DNA of 7,584 bases from Woeseia sp. GTDB taxonomy: Bacteria; Pseudomonadota; Gammaproteobacteria; Steroidobacterales; Woeseiaceae. Where the stretch lies: assembly GCA_018701055.1 (NCBI GenBank), contig JABIUH010000068.1, positions 1 to 7,584 on the forward strand, read 5' to 3'. Positions 1-6,777 of this stretch are shown in pieces; position 1 is the stretch's first letter; each line of letters starts with the position of its first letter. A model generated the notes under the pieces. That model was not told where the DNA came from. It searched no databases and was given only the letters and a program-made list of their open reading frames with translations. A program made the translations under genes and the position numbers.

Positions 1-564
1 AACAACCAAAATGTGTCAACGAACGAAGACACCGCGCTCCCGATTGTGCTGAATGCGACCGATGGAGACGGCGACACGCTCACGTACAGCATTATCAGCA
101 ATCCGACGAACCGAGCCCTTTCCGGGACGGCGCCAAGTGTCACCTACACGCCGAATCTCGACTACAACGGTCCGGATAGCTTCACGTTCCGGGCAAGCGA
201 CGCCACCGTTGACAGCAACACGGCGACCATCTCGATCACCGTCAATACGCAAAACGATGCACCTACTGCGACCCAGATAAACAATCAGTCAGCGTCGGAG
301 GGCGTGCTCTTCAGCCTTAATGTAACCAGCAACTTCGATGACGTTGATGGTGACGCACTGACGTATACCTCGACCGGTTTGCCCACCAGCCTGGAGCTGA
401 TTGGTTTCAACTCTGGCGTTATCGATGGCACGCCAACCCAGGCCGAAGCAGAATTTAATAGCGGCGTCTACAACGTCACGGTCACCGCAAGAGACCCTTC
501 GAACGCTACCGCACAAAGCAGCTTCACCCTGACCATCGGTGCCGTCAATGATGCACCCGTAGCG
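1..564 (+). repeat. 188-codon repeat unit, copy 1 (cadherin-like plus He_PIG-like)
   Basis: This unit encodes one cadherin-like repeat followed by one He_PIG-like Ig repeat. It begins AACAACCAAAATGTG, the same bases that begin copy 2 at 565. The first ~168 bases differ from copy 2 at only about ten positions by my count, while the remainder is more diverged at DNA level, apart from a well conserved block at 424-490. The window begins exactly at the repeat boundary. Confidence 0.85.
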
Positions 565-2964
565 AACAACCAAAATGTGTCAACGAACGAAGACACCACG
601 CTCCCGATTGTGCTGGATGCGACCGATGGAGACGGCGACGCGCTCACGTACAGCATTATCAGCAATCCGACGAACGGACTCCTTTCCGGGACGGCGCCAA
701 GTGTCGCCTACACGCCGAATCTCAATTTCAACGGCACGGACAGCTTTTCATTTGCCGCCAACGACGGCACCGTTAGCAGTACTCCGGCGATCATCTCGAT
801 TACGGTTGACCCGGCAAATGACCTGCCCATTCTGGTCGCACCAATCGGCGACCAGCAAGCAGTTGAGGCAGCCTCGTTTAGCCTTAGCGTTGCCGGAAAC
901 TTCACTGACCCCGATAACGAGGGCCTGACATATTCCGCGGTTGGTCTGCCAGCCAGCCTGGATCCGATTAATCCGGGGACAGGCGTTATTGACGGCACAC
1001 CAACCCAGGCCGAGGCACAACTCAACAGCGGCGTTTACAACGTCACGGTCACCGCCACCGATGGTAGCGGAGAAGCGGTCTCGGATTTATTCCAGCTCCT
1101 CGTCGTCGAACTGACACGCGCGAATGTGATGTTATCGGTCACTGCTAGCCCGACGCCTGCCATGCTCAATGACCAGATTCAGTTCAACTTCCTGGTGCGC
1201 AACAATGGTCCTGCACTGGCCACCAATATCGAACTCAACGGGGCATTCGTGGGCAGCGGCCTGACTGTAACGCCTTCCGGCGCGACGACATGTACTGTGG
1301 AGGCGCCCGCAAACCAGGTAACGAATTTCAACTGCATAATCGGTAATTTGAACGTGCTTGCATCAACGTCGCTGGCCATTATGGTTACAAGCAATAGTCC
1401 GGGTGCAGTAACACTCGCTGCGACTGCTGCAGCCTCGACGCCGGTTCCGATTGATCCGGATTTAACTGACAACTCCGCACAATTCGGTGTGGGCGTCGCT
1501 GAATTCTTCAGCAATGGTGCTGCACAAATACTTGGCAACGCTCGAATTCTTGCCGTGTCCCACGGCGACCTTAACAACGATGGCGCCACCGATATTGTCC
1601 TTGGAACGATAGCAGGATTGCCCGCACAGGTCTTTCTCAGTGGCGGTTTCAGGGATTTTTCCGCGTCGGGAATTTCTATGCCGGACAGCTCGGCACAACA
1701 GGGCGTTGCGCTTGCGGATTTTGACGGTGATGGCTTCCTGGATGTCGTGCTCGCTAATGCAAATGCAGAGGACCGGATCTACCGCAATGACGGCACGGGT
1801 ACTGGTTTTACTCTGTGGTCCACCCTCCCCGGCGGCACGCTCAGCAACGATGTCGCCGCGGCGGACTTCAATGGCGACGGCAACATGGATGTGCTGGTTG
1901 CAGCCAATGGCGGTAATCCCTTGTTCCTTGGCAACGGTTCCGGAGGCTTCACACTCGACTCTACTCTCGGCAATGCCAACAGCCGCGCGGTCGCAGTGGG
2001 TCAACTCACGGGAAACAACCGTCTGGATGCTGTATTTGCCAATGTCAGTAGCGGCAGCACCCTCTGGAATAACATCGGTTTTTCTGTAAACAGCAGCGCA
2101 TCGCGCACGTTCAATTTTGGTGATGCATCGTCAGTCGTCATAGCGGAACTGATCGGCGGCAGCAACGCCAATGCATTCGATATCGCATTTGGCCGCATTC
2201 CGACGGATGTCGGTGACATTCCCGGCAACCTGGTCTGGTCCAACAACGGTTCCGGTGGTTTGTCATTGAGTCTGACGCTCGGCTCCTCACCAACAAACGA
2301 TATTTTGGCAGGCGATGTTAGCCGCGATGGCCAGAACGACCTGGTCTTCGTCAATGACACCGGCGTGCATCAGATCTGGAACAGAAGCGGCAACACTTTC
2401 GAACTTCACAGTGAACAGATCGTCGCTGACAACGCACTATCAGGTGTTGTTGCCGACCTTGGACTCACCGACGTGGATACGCCGGGCGGCGTCGATCTGG
2501 CGATGGGCGGCAATCCGACGCGTGGCGCCGGGGTATTCCTGAATGACGGTTTCGGCAATCTAGGCAGAGGCGACATTACTCCGCCGACAATGACGCTGAA
2601 TAGTAGCAATCCGCTGGAAGTTCCATCGCGCACCGCATTCAGTGATCCAGGCGTCCTGGCCGTCGATAATATCGACGGTGACATAAGCAGCTCGGTCATC
2701 GCGACAGGCACTGTGAATACAGCGCTCGTCGGAAGCTATACGGTGACCTATAACATTACTGATTCTGCAGGCAATCCCGCGCTTCCGATCACCAGGACCG
2801 TCAATGTAACCCCATCCACGGGAACGGGTGGTGGTGGTGGTGGCACACTGTCTCCGTTCGCAGTGTGGTTCCTGATCGCAATGGTCATGGTGTCATCCGC
2901 GGGTCGCCGCGTGTATATTTCGAAACGAACGAATAAGAAGAATAAATTGAGGGGACCTGGATGA
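1..2964 (+). CDS. Large secreted cadherin/Ig-repeat and FG-GAP surface protein, 3' part
   Basis: The frame is open to the left edge (codons NNQNVSTNED precede any start), so this is the C-terminal 987 residues of a larger protein. Domains by nucleotide position: cadherin-like tandem-95 repeat 1-258; He_PIG/CADG-like Ig repeat 259-546; a second cadherin-like repeat 550-813; a second He_PIG-like repeat 814-1107; a DUF11-like domain about 1111-1500; seven FG-GAP/VCBS-type blades starting near 1567, 1717, 1864, 1996, 2143, 2311 and 2452, with good Ca-loop motifs in DLNNDGATD, DFDGDGFLD and DFNGDGNMD; a DUF5011-like Ig domain 2572-2814; Gly6; a hydrophobic helix (SPFAVWFLIAMVMV); and a basic tail. 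Such proteins are Ca-dependent surface adhesins or matrix proteins. The C-terminal layout resembles a GlyGly-CTERM sorting signal, so rhombosortase-type processing is inferred, although the basic tail is longer than usual. Ligand and N-terminal domains are unknown. The stop overlaps the next gene by 4 bp. Confidence 0.93.
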   Translation, partial: NNQNVSTNEDTALPIVLNATDGDGDTLTYSIISNPTNRALSGTAPSVTYTPNLDYNGPDSFTFRASDATVDSNTATISITVNTQNDAPTATQINNQSASEGVLFSLNVTSNFDDVDGDALTYTSTGLPTSLELIGFNSGVIDGTPTQAEAEFNSGVYNVTVTARDPSNATAQSSFTLTIGAVNDAPVANNQNVSTNEDTTLPIVLDATDGDGDALTYSIISNPTNGLLSGTAPSVAYTPNLNFNGTDSFSFAANDGTVSSTPAIISITVDPANDLPILVAPIGDQQAVEAASFSLSVAGNFTDPDNEGLTYSAVGLPASLDPINPGTGVIDGTPTQAEAQLNSGVYNVTVTATDGSGEAVSDLFQLLVVELTRANVMLSVTASPTPAMLNDQIQFNFLVRNNGPALATNIELNGAFVGSGLTVTPSGATTCTVEAPANQVTNFNCIIGNLNVLASTSLAIMVTSNSPGAVTLAATAAASTPVPIDPDLTDNSAQFGVGVAEFFSNGAAQILGNARILAVSHGDLNNDGATDIVLGTIAGLPAQVFLSGGFRDFSASGISMPDSSAQQGVALADFDGDGFLDVVLANANAEDRIYRNDGTGTGFTLWSTLPGGTLSNDVAAADFNGDGNMDVLVAANGGNPLFLGNGSGGFTLDSTLGNANSRAVAVGQLTGNNRLDAVFANVSSGSTLWNNIGFSVNSSASRTFNFGDASSVVIAELIGGSNANAFDIAFGRIPTDVGDIPGNLVWSNNGSGGLSLSLTLGSSPTNDILAGDVSRDGQNDLVFVNDTGVHQIWNRSGNTFELHSEQIVADNALSGVVADLGLTDVDTPGGVDLAMGGNPTRGAGVFLNDGFGNLGRGDITPPTMTLNSSNPLEVPSRTAFSDPGVLAVDNIDGDISSSVIATGTVNTALVGSYTVTYNITDSAGNPALPITRTVNVTPSTGTGGGGGGTLSPFAVWFLIAMVMVSSAGRRVYISKRTNKKNKLRGPG
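565..1107 (+). repeat. 188-codon repeat unit, copy 2
   Basis: This is the second copy of the alternating cadherin-like/He_PIG-like unit. The offset to copy 1 is 564 bp in the first domain and 567 bp at the GTPTQAEA motif (424 versus 991), so one codon has been gained. The N-terminal halves are almost identical in DNA, which points to recent duplication or gene conversion. The He_PIG halves share GVIDGTPTQAEA and SGVYNVTVTA. Confidence 0.85.
2827..2844 (+). repeat. GGT microsatellite encoding the Gly6 linker
   Basis: Five GGT codons followed by GGC encode six glycines just before the C-terminal transmembrane helix of the surface protein. A trinucleotide tract can change length without breaking the frame, so linker length may vary between strains. 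Confidence 0.8.
2949..2954 (+). promoter_or_regulatory. Shine-Dalgarno GAGGGG of the beta-barrel gene
   Basis: GAGGGG lies inside the last codons of the surface-protein gene, 6 nt before the ATG at 2961 and 9 nt before the alternative ATG at 2964. It supports the overlapping start over the internal ATG at 2997, which has no comparable site. Confidence 0.7.
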
Positions 2965-3719
2965 TGACTATCCTTAATCGAACGACAAACAGATCAATGT
3001 CTGAACTGTACCGCTGGTGCGCGGGCAGCCTGACCATCATAGTTTTGTGTGTCTACTCGACACCGACGCTCGCACAGGAAGAAGTTCGATACTCCTGGTT
3101 CGAAATTTCCTACATCGGTCAGGATGTCGATCGAATGGGCACGCAGTCGGATATCATCCTCCAGCAGACGGTAGATATTCACGCAACGGACGGAGATGGA
3201 ATACAATTCCGAGGCTCCGTTGGAACCTGGAATAATTTCTACATTTTTGTTGATTTTGCATCGTCTGACATCGACATCATCGGACTGGTCACCAATCCGG
3301 GCGGTGAATTTCCGGCAACGGATGAATTCGATTTTACGACGATCAGGGGAGGCCTGGGCTACAGATATCCAATCAACTACAAGATGGACATCTACGGTGA
3401 GTTTTCATATGACAGTTTGGATCTGGATTTTGGTAGTCTCGCCGGTGAAGATTTCGACAATAATGACCAGGACATTGGCGGTTCGTTAGGTATTCGCGCC
3501 ATGTTTGGCGACAACCTTGAGCTTCGGGCGTATAGCCGATACAGCAATGTCGGTAACGTTTACCTGAATAATCCGGTAGGCGCATTGGACGCCGACACCC
3601 TGTTCGGTGTTGGATTCGGTTTTACACTAATTCGTGGATTATCGATCACCGGCGATTACGAGTCCGGTGAATTCTCTAGCTGGAATCTCGGCTTCCGAAT
3701 TGATCTGGACGAAGACTAG
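2961..3719 (+). CDS. Small outer-membrane beta-barrel protein, coupled to the surface protein
   Basis: The 252-residue product has a Sec signal peptide: hydrophobic core SLTIIVLCVYS, then STPTLA before a likely cut ahead of QEEVRYSW near residue 39. The mature ~214 residues are aromatic-rich alternating strands with Gly and acidic turns (for example GGLGYRYPINYKMDIYGEFS, then DIGGSLGIRAMFGDNLELRA), fitting an eight-stranded outer-membrane barrel. It ends FRIDLDED rather than in the usual terminal aromatic residue. I do not recognise a specific family. The start ATG overlaps the upstream TGA (ATGA) and follows a strong Shine-Dalgarno, implying translational coupling. The signal peptide is long; an ATG at 2997 would give a more ordinary 26-residue leader but lacks a good ribosome site. 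A role in supporting or anchoring the upstream surface protein is inferred only from this arrangement. Confidence 0.88.
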   Translation: MMTILNRTTNRSMSELYRWCAGSLTIIVLCVYSTPTLAQEEVRYSWFEISYIGQDVDRMGTQSDIILQQTVDIHATDGDGIQFRGSVGTWNNFYIFVDFASSDIDIIGLVTNPGGEFPATDEFDFTTIRGGLGYRYPINYKMDIYGEFSYDSLDLDFGSLAGEDFDNNDQDIGGSLGIRAMFGDNLELRAYSRYSNVGNVYLNNPVGALDADTLFGVGFGFTLIRGLSITGDYESGEFSSWNLGFRIDLDED

Positions 3720-3740
3720 GATTGCGGGACTGAAGAAACG

Positions 3741-3764
3741 AAGAGTCGCCCGCAGGTGACTCTT
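3741..3764. terminator. Hairpin between convergent genes, probable bidirectional terminator
   Basis: AAGAGTCGCC and GGTGACTCTT form a 10-bp stem (one G-U pair) around a CGCA tetraloop, 21 bases after the beta-barrel stop. The plus-strand tail (CCGTCT) is only weakly T-rich; the minus-strand tail (CGTTTCTTC) is better. Before the IS66 insertion it would have served both this gene and the minus-strand gene now ending at 5420. Confidence 0.6.
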
Positions 3765-3771
3765 CCGTCTG

Positions 3772-3779
3772 AATTAATC
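3772..3779. repeat. Left 8-bp target-site duplication
   Basis: AATTAATC directly abuts the left terminal repeat and is repeated exactly at 5412-5419. Eight base pairs is the duplication length known for the IS66 family. Confidence 0.92.
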
Positions 3780-3800
3780 GTAAGCGCTCAATGAACCGCG
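3780..3800. repeat. Left terminal inverted repeat of the IS66 element
   Basis: It begins GTAAGCGCTCAATGAACCGC. The first eight bases match the right end perfectly, and matches scatter beyond (about 18 of the first 30). It lies just past the end of tnpC. Confidence 0.85.
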
Positions 3801-3807
3801 TGCTTGT

Positions 3808-4629
3808 TTACCCGATCTTAATCTGATCCACGTCAAGTTTTCCCGGCAGCAACGCCTCGATAGCATCAACCGTCTCTGCCTTCGGTAGTTCGGTAAACGG
3901 GTAGCGAAGATACGCATAGAGTTTCAGTCCGTTCGCTTTGGCGGTTTCGATCAGCGAGTACAAGTTGGCACTGGCGTTCACGCCCTTGACCGAGTCGCTG
4001 ACCAACCAGTTCTTTCAGCCAATCACAAAGGGACGGATCGCATTCTCGGCAGCGTTATTGTCGATCTCAAAGCCGGCCATCATCCAGCTAGCAGATCAGC
4101 TTGTCCCATTCGTTGTGCAGATAGTGCAATGCCTTTCCGGAGGCACTCGTTGGCGGTACTTGCGGCAAAGTTTGGTCCAGTCAGACTCGCATCTCATCGA
4201 GGATTGGTTTCGCATGACGTTGACGATGTTCGTGCCGTTTCTCGGGCGTAAGATTACACGCCTGCTTCTCCACCCGATACAGCTTCTGGATCAATGACAG
4301 ACCACTATGTGCCTTGCCGCGTTTCTTGTTCCGACCCTGTGCCTTAACCGCGTCACTGAAGCGGCGACGGGCATGCGCCATGCATGAGTTGGTTTTCCGT
4401 CACCGCGGCGTTGTAACCGTCATAGCCATCGGTCTGTCAATAGCCTTTGAAGCCTGCTAATTAGCGTTTGGCGACCCCGGCGCCACGTCCCGGGTCGTAG
4501 TGATACAGCGCCACCGGTTGCGCCGGTGGACCACCGCGTTGCAACCACAGGTAAAATTTTGATTGTGCCTTTTCGCCCGATTCTTTGAGCACCTGTACCG
4601 TGGTTTCGTCCATCTGGATGATGTCATGG
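3808..4629 (-). pseudogene. tnpC: IS66 transposase tnpC, DDE-domain remnant
   Basis: Reading leftwards, the catalytic half of an IS66 transposase can be followed across frames: IIQMDETTVQVLKESGEKA (first Asp), QTDGYDGYNA (second Asp), AHARRRFSDAVKAQG, ALHYLHNEWDKL, then EIDNNAAENAIRPFVIG (catalytic Glu) and the C-terminus SANLYSLIETAKANGLKLYA to DQIKIG. Stops interrupt it at 4461-4463 (R-stop-L), 4437-4439 (GY-stop-Q), 4181-4183 (RV-stop-LDQ, probably a lost Trp), at LIC-stop-LDDGR near 4085, and at 4015-4017 (VIG-stop-KNWL). Frameshifts fall near 4376-4390 and at 4066-4072, the latter apparently one extra T. The N-terminal leucine-zipper/zinc-finger half, roughly 230-250 residues in the family, is absent; the sequence passes straight from the tnpB stop into the DDE domain. 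Not functional. Confidence 0.93.
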
Positions 4630-4631
4630 CT

Positions 4632-4991
4632 TTATAGAACACTGGAAAAATGCAATCGTTCGTGCGATTTAAAACGCATTACATCGTAACCGTCGAGCAA
4701 CCAGTTCAGTTGTTACCCGCTCAGGGTGATGACATCGGCGGCAAGCTTGCGAGGCCATTTGAAGCGTGCCTTCTCCAGGCGTTTTTGCCACATACAAAAT
4801 CCGCTTCTATCCCAATACAGGATCTTCACCTTGTCATGGCGGCGGTTGCAAAACACAAACAGCTGCTCGGAAAACGGATCGCGAAGAAGCGTTTCCTCAA
4901 CCACGATCGCAAGACCATTAATGCCATTCCTGAAGTCAACGACGTCCCGGCACAGATACACCGCCGACCAGTCGTTCGAGGGTCGCATCAT
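4632..4991 (-). pseudogene. tnpB: IS66 accessory protein TnpB, with premature stop
   Basis: MMRPSNDWSAVYLCRDVVDF, then NGINGLAIVVEE, LFVFCNRRHDKVKILYWDRS, GFCMWQKRLEKARF and KWP match the TnpB (IS66 Orf2) family. A TAA codon at 4713-4715 interrupts VITLSG-stop-QLNWLLDGYDVMRF; beyond it the frame stays homologous to the natural end HERLHFSSVL and the TAA at 4632-4634. The full frame is 119 codons, normal for the family, so this is a nonsense mutation about 27 codons short of the end. TnpB is needed for transposition in studied IS66 elements, but its biochemical role is poorly understood. The ATG overlaps the end of tnpA (ATGA). Confidence 0.92.
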
Positions 4992-5329
4992 TCCAGACGC
5001 GCCACCGTGGTCAGAACCGTTGATAATGAGCCCGAATCAGCCGGGCCCAAAAACTCCACCGACATGCCATTCGGAAATTGAATGCACCATTTATTATTGG
5101 TATTTACCGCGGCTGTTTGTGCGCGATAACAACCTACACCAGAGGTCTGCGCCGCCACCCCTTTTCGAATCAGTGTCTTCTTCGCCGCGTCGATCGCGCC
5201 AACATGAAAACCCTGCTCCTCCGCATACGACGAAAGACTCTTTCCTGCCGACTCACACGCCTTGATCTGCTCCAGCCAATACCCCTGACGTTCCGCTAGC
5301 TCTGCTGTTCTTTCCGTTTCATTCACCAC
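4988..5329 (-). CDS. tnpA: IS66 accessory protein TnpA, frame intact
   Basis: This 113-residue protein has the helix-turn-helix-type N-terminus of IS66 TnpA (YWLEQIKACESAGKSLSSYA, then EEQGFHVGAIDAAKKTLIRK) and the typical short C-terminal strand region (KWCIQFPNGMSVEFLGPADS, then LSTVLTTVARLE). It is assumed to bind DNA, as in other IS66 elements. The start is GTG; two adjacent GTGs at 5329 and 5326 are possible, and the GGAG at 5334-5337 is better spaced (7 nt) for the second. The stop overlaps the tnpB start by 4 bp. It is the only open frame left in the element. Transcription could come from read-through of the beta-barrel gene ending at 5420, which lies upstream on the same strand. Confidence 0.88.
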   Translation of the reverse strand: MVNETERTAELAERQGYWLEQIKACESAGKSLSSYAEEQGFHVGAIDAAKKTLIRKGVAAQTSGVGCYRAQTAAVNTNNKWCIQFPNGMSVEFLGPADSGSLSTVLTTVARLE

Positions 5330-5390
5330 CTTGCTCCACTGTCCTTAAAACATCACAGCTTGCAAAGAAATGCATCAAATCAAACAGGAC

Positions 5391-5411
5391 CGTCGTTTGT
5401 CTTGCGCTTAC
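5391..5411. repeat. Right terminal inverted repeat of the IS66 element
   Basis: Read on the minus strand it starts GTAAGCGCAAGACAAACGAC, pairing with the left end over the first eight bases and imperfectly thereafter. It is directly followed by the duplicated AATTAATC. Confidence 0.85.
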
Positions 5412-5419
5412 AATTAATC
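5412..5419. repeat. Right 8-bp target-site duplication
   Basis: AATTAATC is an exact copy of 3772-3779. It ends one base before the TAA stop (5420-5422) of the minus-strand beta-barrel gene, so the insertion left that gene intact. Confidence 0.92.
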
Positions 5420-6673
5420 TTAGAAGTTAAGATTTTCGCCAAAGCGACGATCAACTGAATTCGGCCGATAAACAAACCACAACGTCACCTGGTTGGAGTT
5501 GGAGCTTTCATTAAGCGCGCTGCGCTTCTGGAATGTGAATCGATAATCGACCTCAGCTGCTAAACTGGGTGTGAAATTCCAGATAAACTGACTTCTCAAC
5601 TGAAGATAGTTTCGTTCATCGATGCGTACCGAATCGTCCAGCGAAGTCGTCTGATACGCACGAACGCCCAAACCGGCGGAAATCTTTTCATTAAAACGTC
5701 GCGACAAATTCAGATTCAGAGACTCTCTGGATGAAAGCCGGCCAGAACCACTGGCGCTGATGGCTCTTCTGTATTGAGCGAGAATATTTACAGTTTGGAG
5801 ACGACGCCTGAGCGACACATTTGCAACAAACCCCGGATCATTGTCAACTAGACCACTGTCCGTGTCCTCCATGCCTAACATGACCTTAGCAGTGGTTGTT
5901 GGAGATAACGATCTGGACACGCCGGCCATAAAGCCTAATCCAGTTGTCTCACTGGACCGGTCAGCTACCTCGTATTTGCGGCTGTTAAGCATAATTGTTC
6001 CGGTGGACCGGTCCGACAATGCCCTGTTGTAGGATGCCGCAAACCGAATATCGGAGAAATCATTCAGCAACAGTTGCTGCTGATTATCATAAGAGGCGTC
6101 CAGGTACATGGCACTGAGCACCATTGATGACGATTCGTTGAATCGATAGTTCCACTGTGGCCTGATTCGCCACTTTTCACGCTGACCCTGAAATCCAATG
6201 ACGCCTGCATCGTCATCGGGAATATCGTCAGGATTGTCGATGTCGAAATCTGTCTCCGCTCTTTCTGCATTTAGTATAGCCTGATCTTCGTAATCCATCC
6301 TGACACGAAAAGTGCCTGATTTTGTATAGCGTAGATAAACCGACTCCAGGAAAACATCATCCGCGTCGATTTCCGGATTATCAGAGTAACTCCTCGACAA
6401 CACTCTTGGCGCGACAAAAAAATTGGTTAGGCTCGACTTATATTCAATTCTGGCGCTCGCATCCAGCAGGACTCCGGTCCCGTTTTTGACATCATCCGTT
6501 CGGATCGACAACGTCGCGTTGTCGTCTTTTTCAATACCCGCTTTCAGCAGTGGTTCAACACTCCATTGCGCTTCAGCCGCTCCGACCGAAAAGAGGGCGA
6601 TGCTGCCGATCAGGATCTGTTTTCTTAAGAAAAAGCCACGCGATATGGACCTGGATATGTTGACTGTCTTCAT
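5420..6673 (-). CDS. Outer-membrane beta-barrel protein (BBP2/exopolysaccharide-associated type)
   Basis: The 417-residue product has a signal peptide with a basic N-region, core QILIGSIALFSVG and AAEA before QWSVEPLLKAG (cut near residue 36). The mature part is a run of amphipathic strands ending in Phe (RRFGENLNF), the usual recognition end for BAM-inserted barrels. An early KDDNATL after the first strand, length near 400 and wide barrel strands (YKSSLTNFFVAPRVLSRSY, YRRAISASGSG) resemble the putative beta-barrel porin 2/TIGR03016-like proteins of exopolysaccharide and PEP-CTERM loci; this family call is from memory and moderate. An acidic loop, DIDNPDDIPDDDAG, may bind cations. GGAAG at 6681-6685, 7 nt before the ATG, supports the start. 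A CRP-type palindrome lies about 120 bp upstream. The neighbouring remnants of export and sugar-nucleotide genes favour a polysaccharide-related role, which is inference. Confidence 0.88.
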   Translation of the reverse strand: MKTVNISRSISRGFFLRKQILIGSIALFSVGAAEAQWSVEPLLKAGIEKDDNATLSIRTDDVKNGTGVLLDASARIEYKSSLTNFFVAPRVLSRSYSDNPEIDADDVFLESVYLRYTKSGTFRVRMDYEDQAILNAERAETDFDIDNPDDIPDDDAGVIGFQGQREKWRIRPQWNYRFNESSSMVLSAMYLDASYDNQQQLLLNDFSDIRFAASYNRALSDRSTGTIMLNSRKYEVADRSSETTGLGFMAGVSRSLSPTTTAKVMLGMEDTDSGLVDNDPGFVANVSLRRRLQTVNILAQYRRAISASGSGRLSSRESLNLNLSRRFNEKISAGLGVRAYQTTSLDDSVRIDERNYLQLRSQFIWNFTPSLAAEVDYRFTFQKRSALNESSNSNQVTLWFVYRPNSVDRRFGENLNF

Positions 6674-6777
6674 TTGAATGCTTCCGGAGATTCTTGTTTA
6701 TTGACCGGGCCGCGATTGACGCGACACTGCGCTATTTCTGCTTCAAGATTACCAAACTTAGATGCCTGCCACCGAGT

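Larger units (their letters stand above)
3780..5411 (-). mobile_element. Decayed IS66-family insertion sequence (1632 bp)
   Basis: The element is bounded by terminal inverted repeats starting GTAAGCGC and by a perfect 8-bp duplication AATTAATC. It reads on the minus strand as tnpA, tnpB, then a tnpC remnant, the canonical IS66 order, with a 4-bp tnpA/tnpB overlap. Complete family members are typically about 2.4-2.7 kb; this copy is short because the N-terminal part of tnpC is missing right after tnpB. A premature stop in tnpB and several stops and frameshifts in tnpC mean it cannot move by itself. Intact ends leave open mobilisation in trans by a related element. Confidence 0.95.

Noticed and set aside
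1..1107. CRISPR-like or satellite array
   Set aside because: The periodicity is a 188-codon protein-domain repeat that keeps its reading frame; there are no short direct repeats with unique spacers.
1462..2004. 180-codon minus-strand open frame opposite the propeller region
   Set aside because: Antisense to a well supported coding region with FG-GAP motifs; it arises from the codon pattern of the repeats.
3938..4297. 119-codon plus-strand open frame across the IS66 element
   Set aside because: It is antisense to the tnpC remnant, whose minus-strand frames show clear IS66 homology.
4650..5265. Long plus-strand open frames of 143 and 179 codons
   Set aside because: Both are antisense shadows of tnpB and tnpA; no domain or signal is visible in them.
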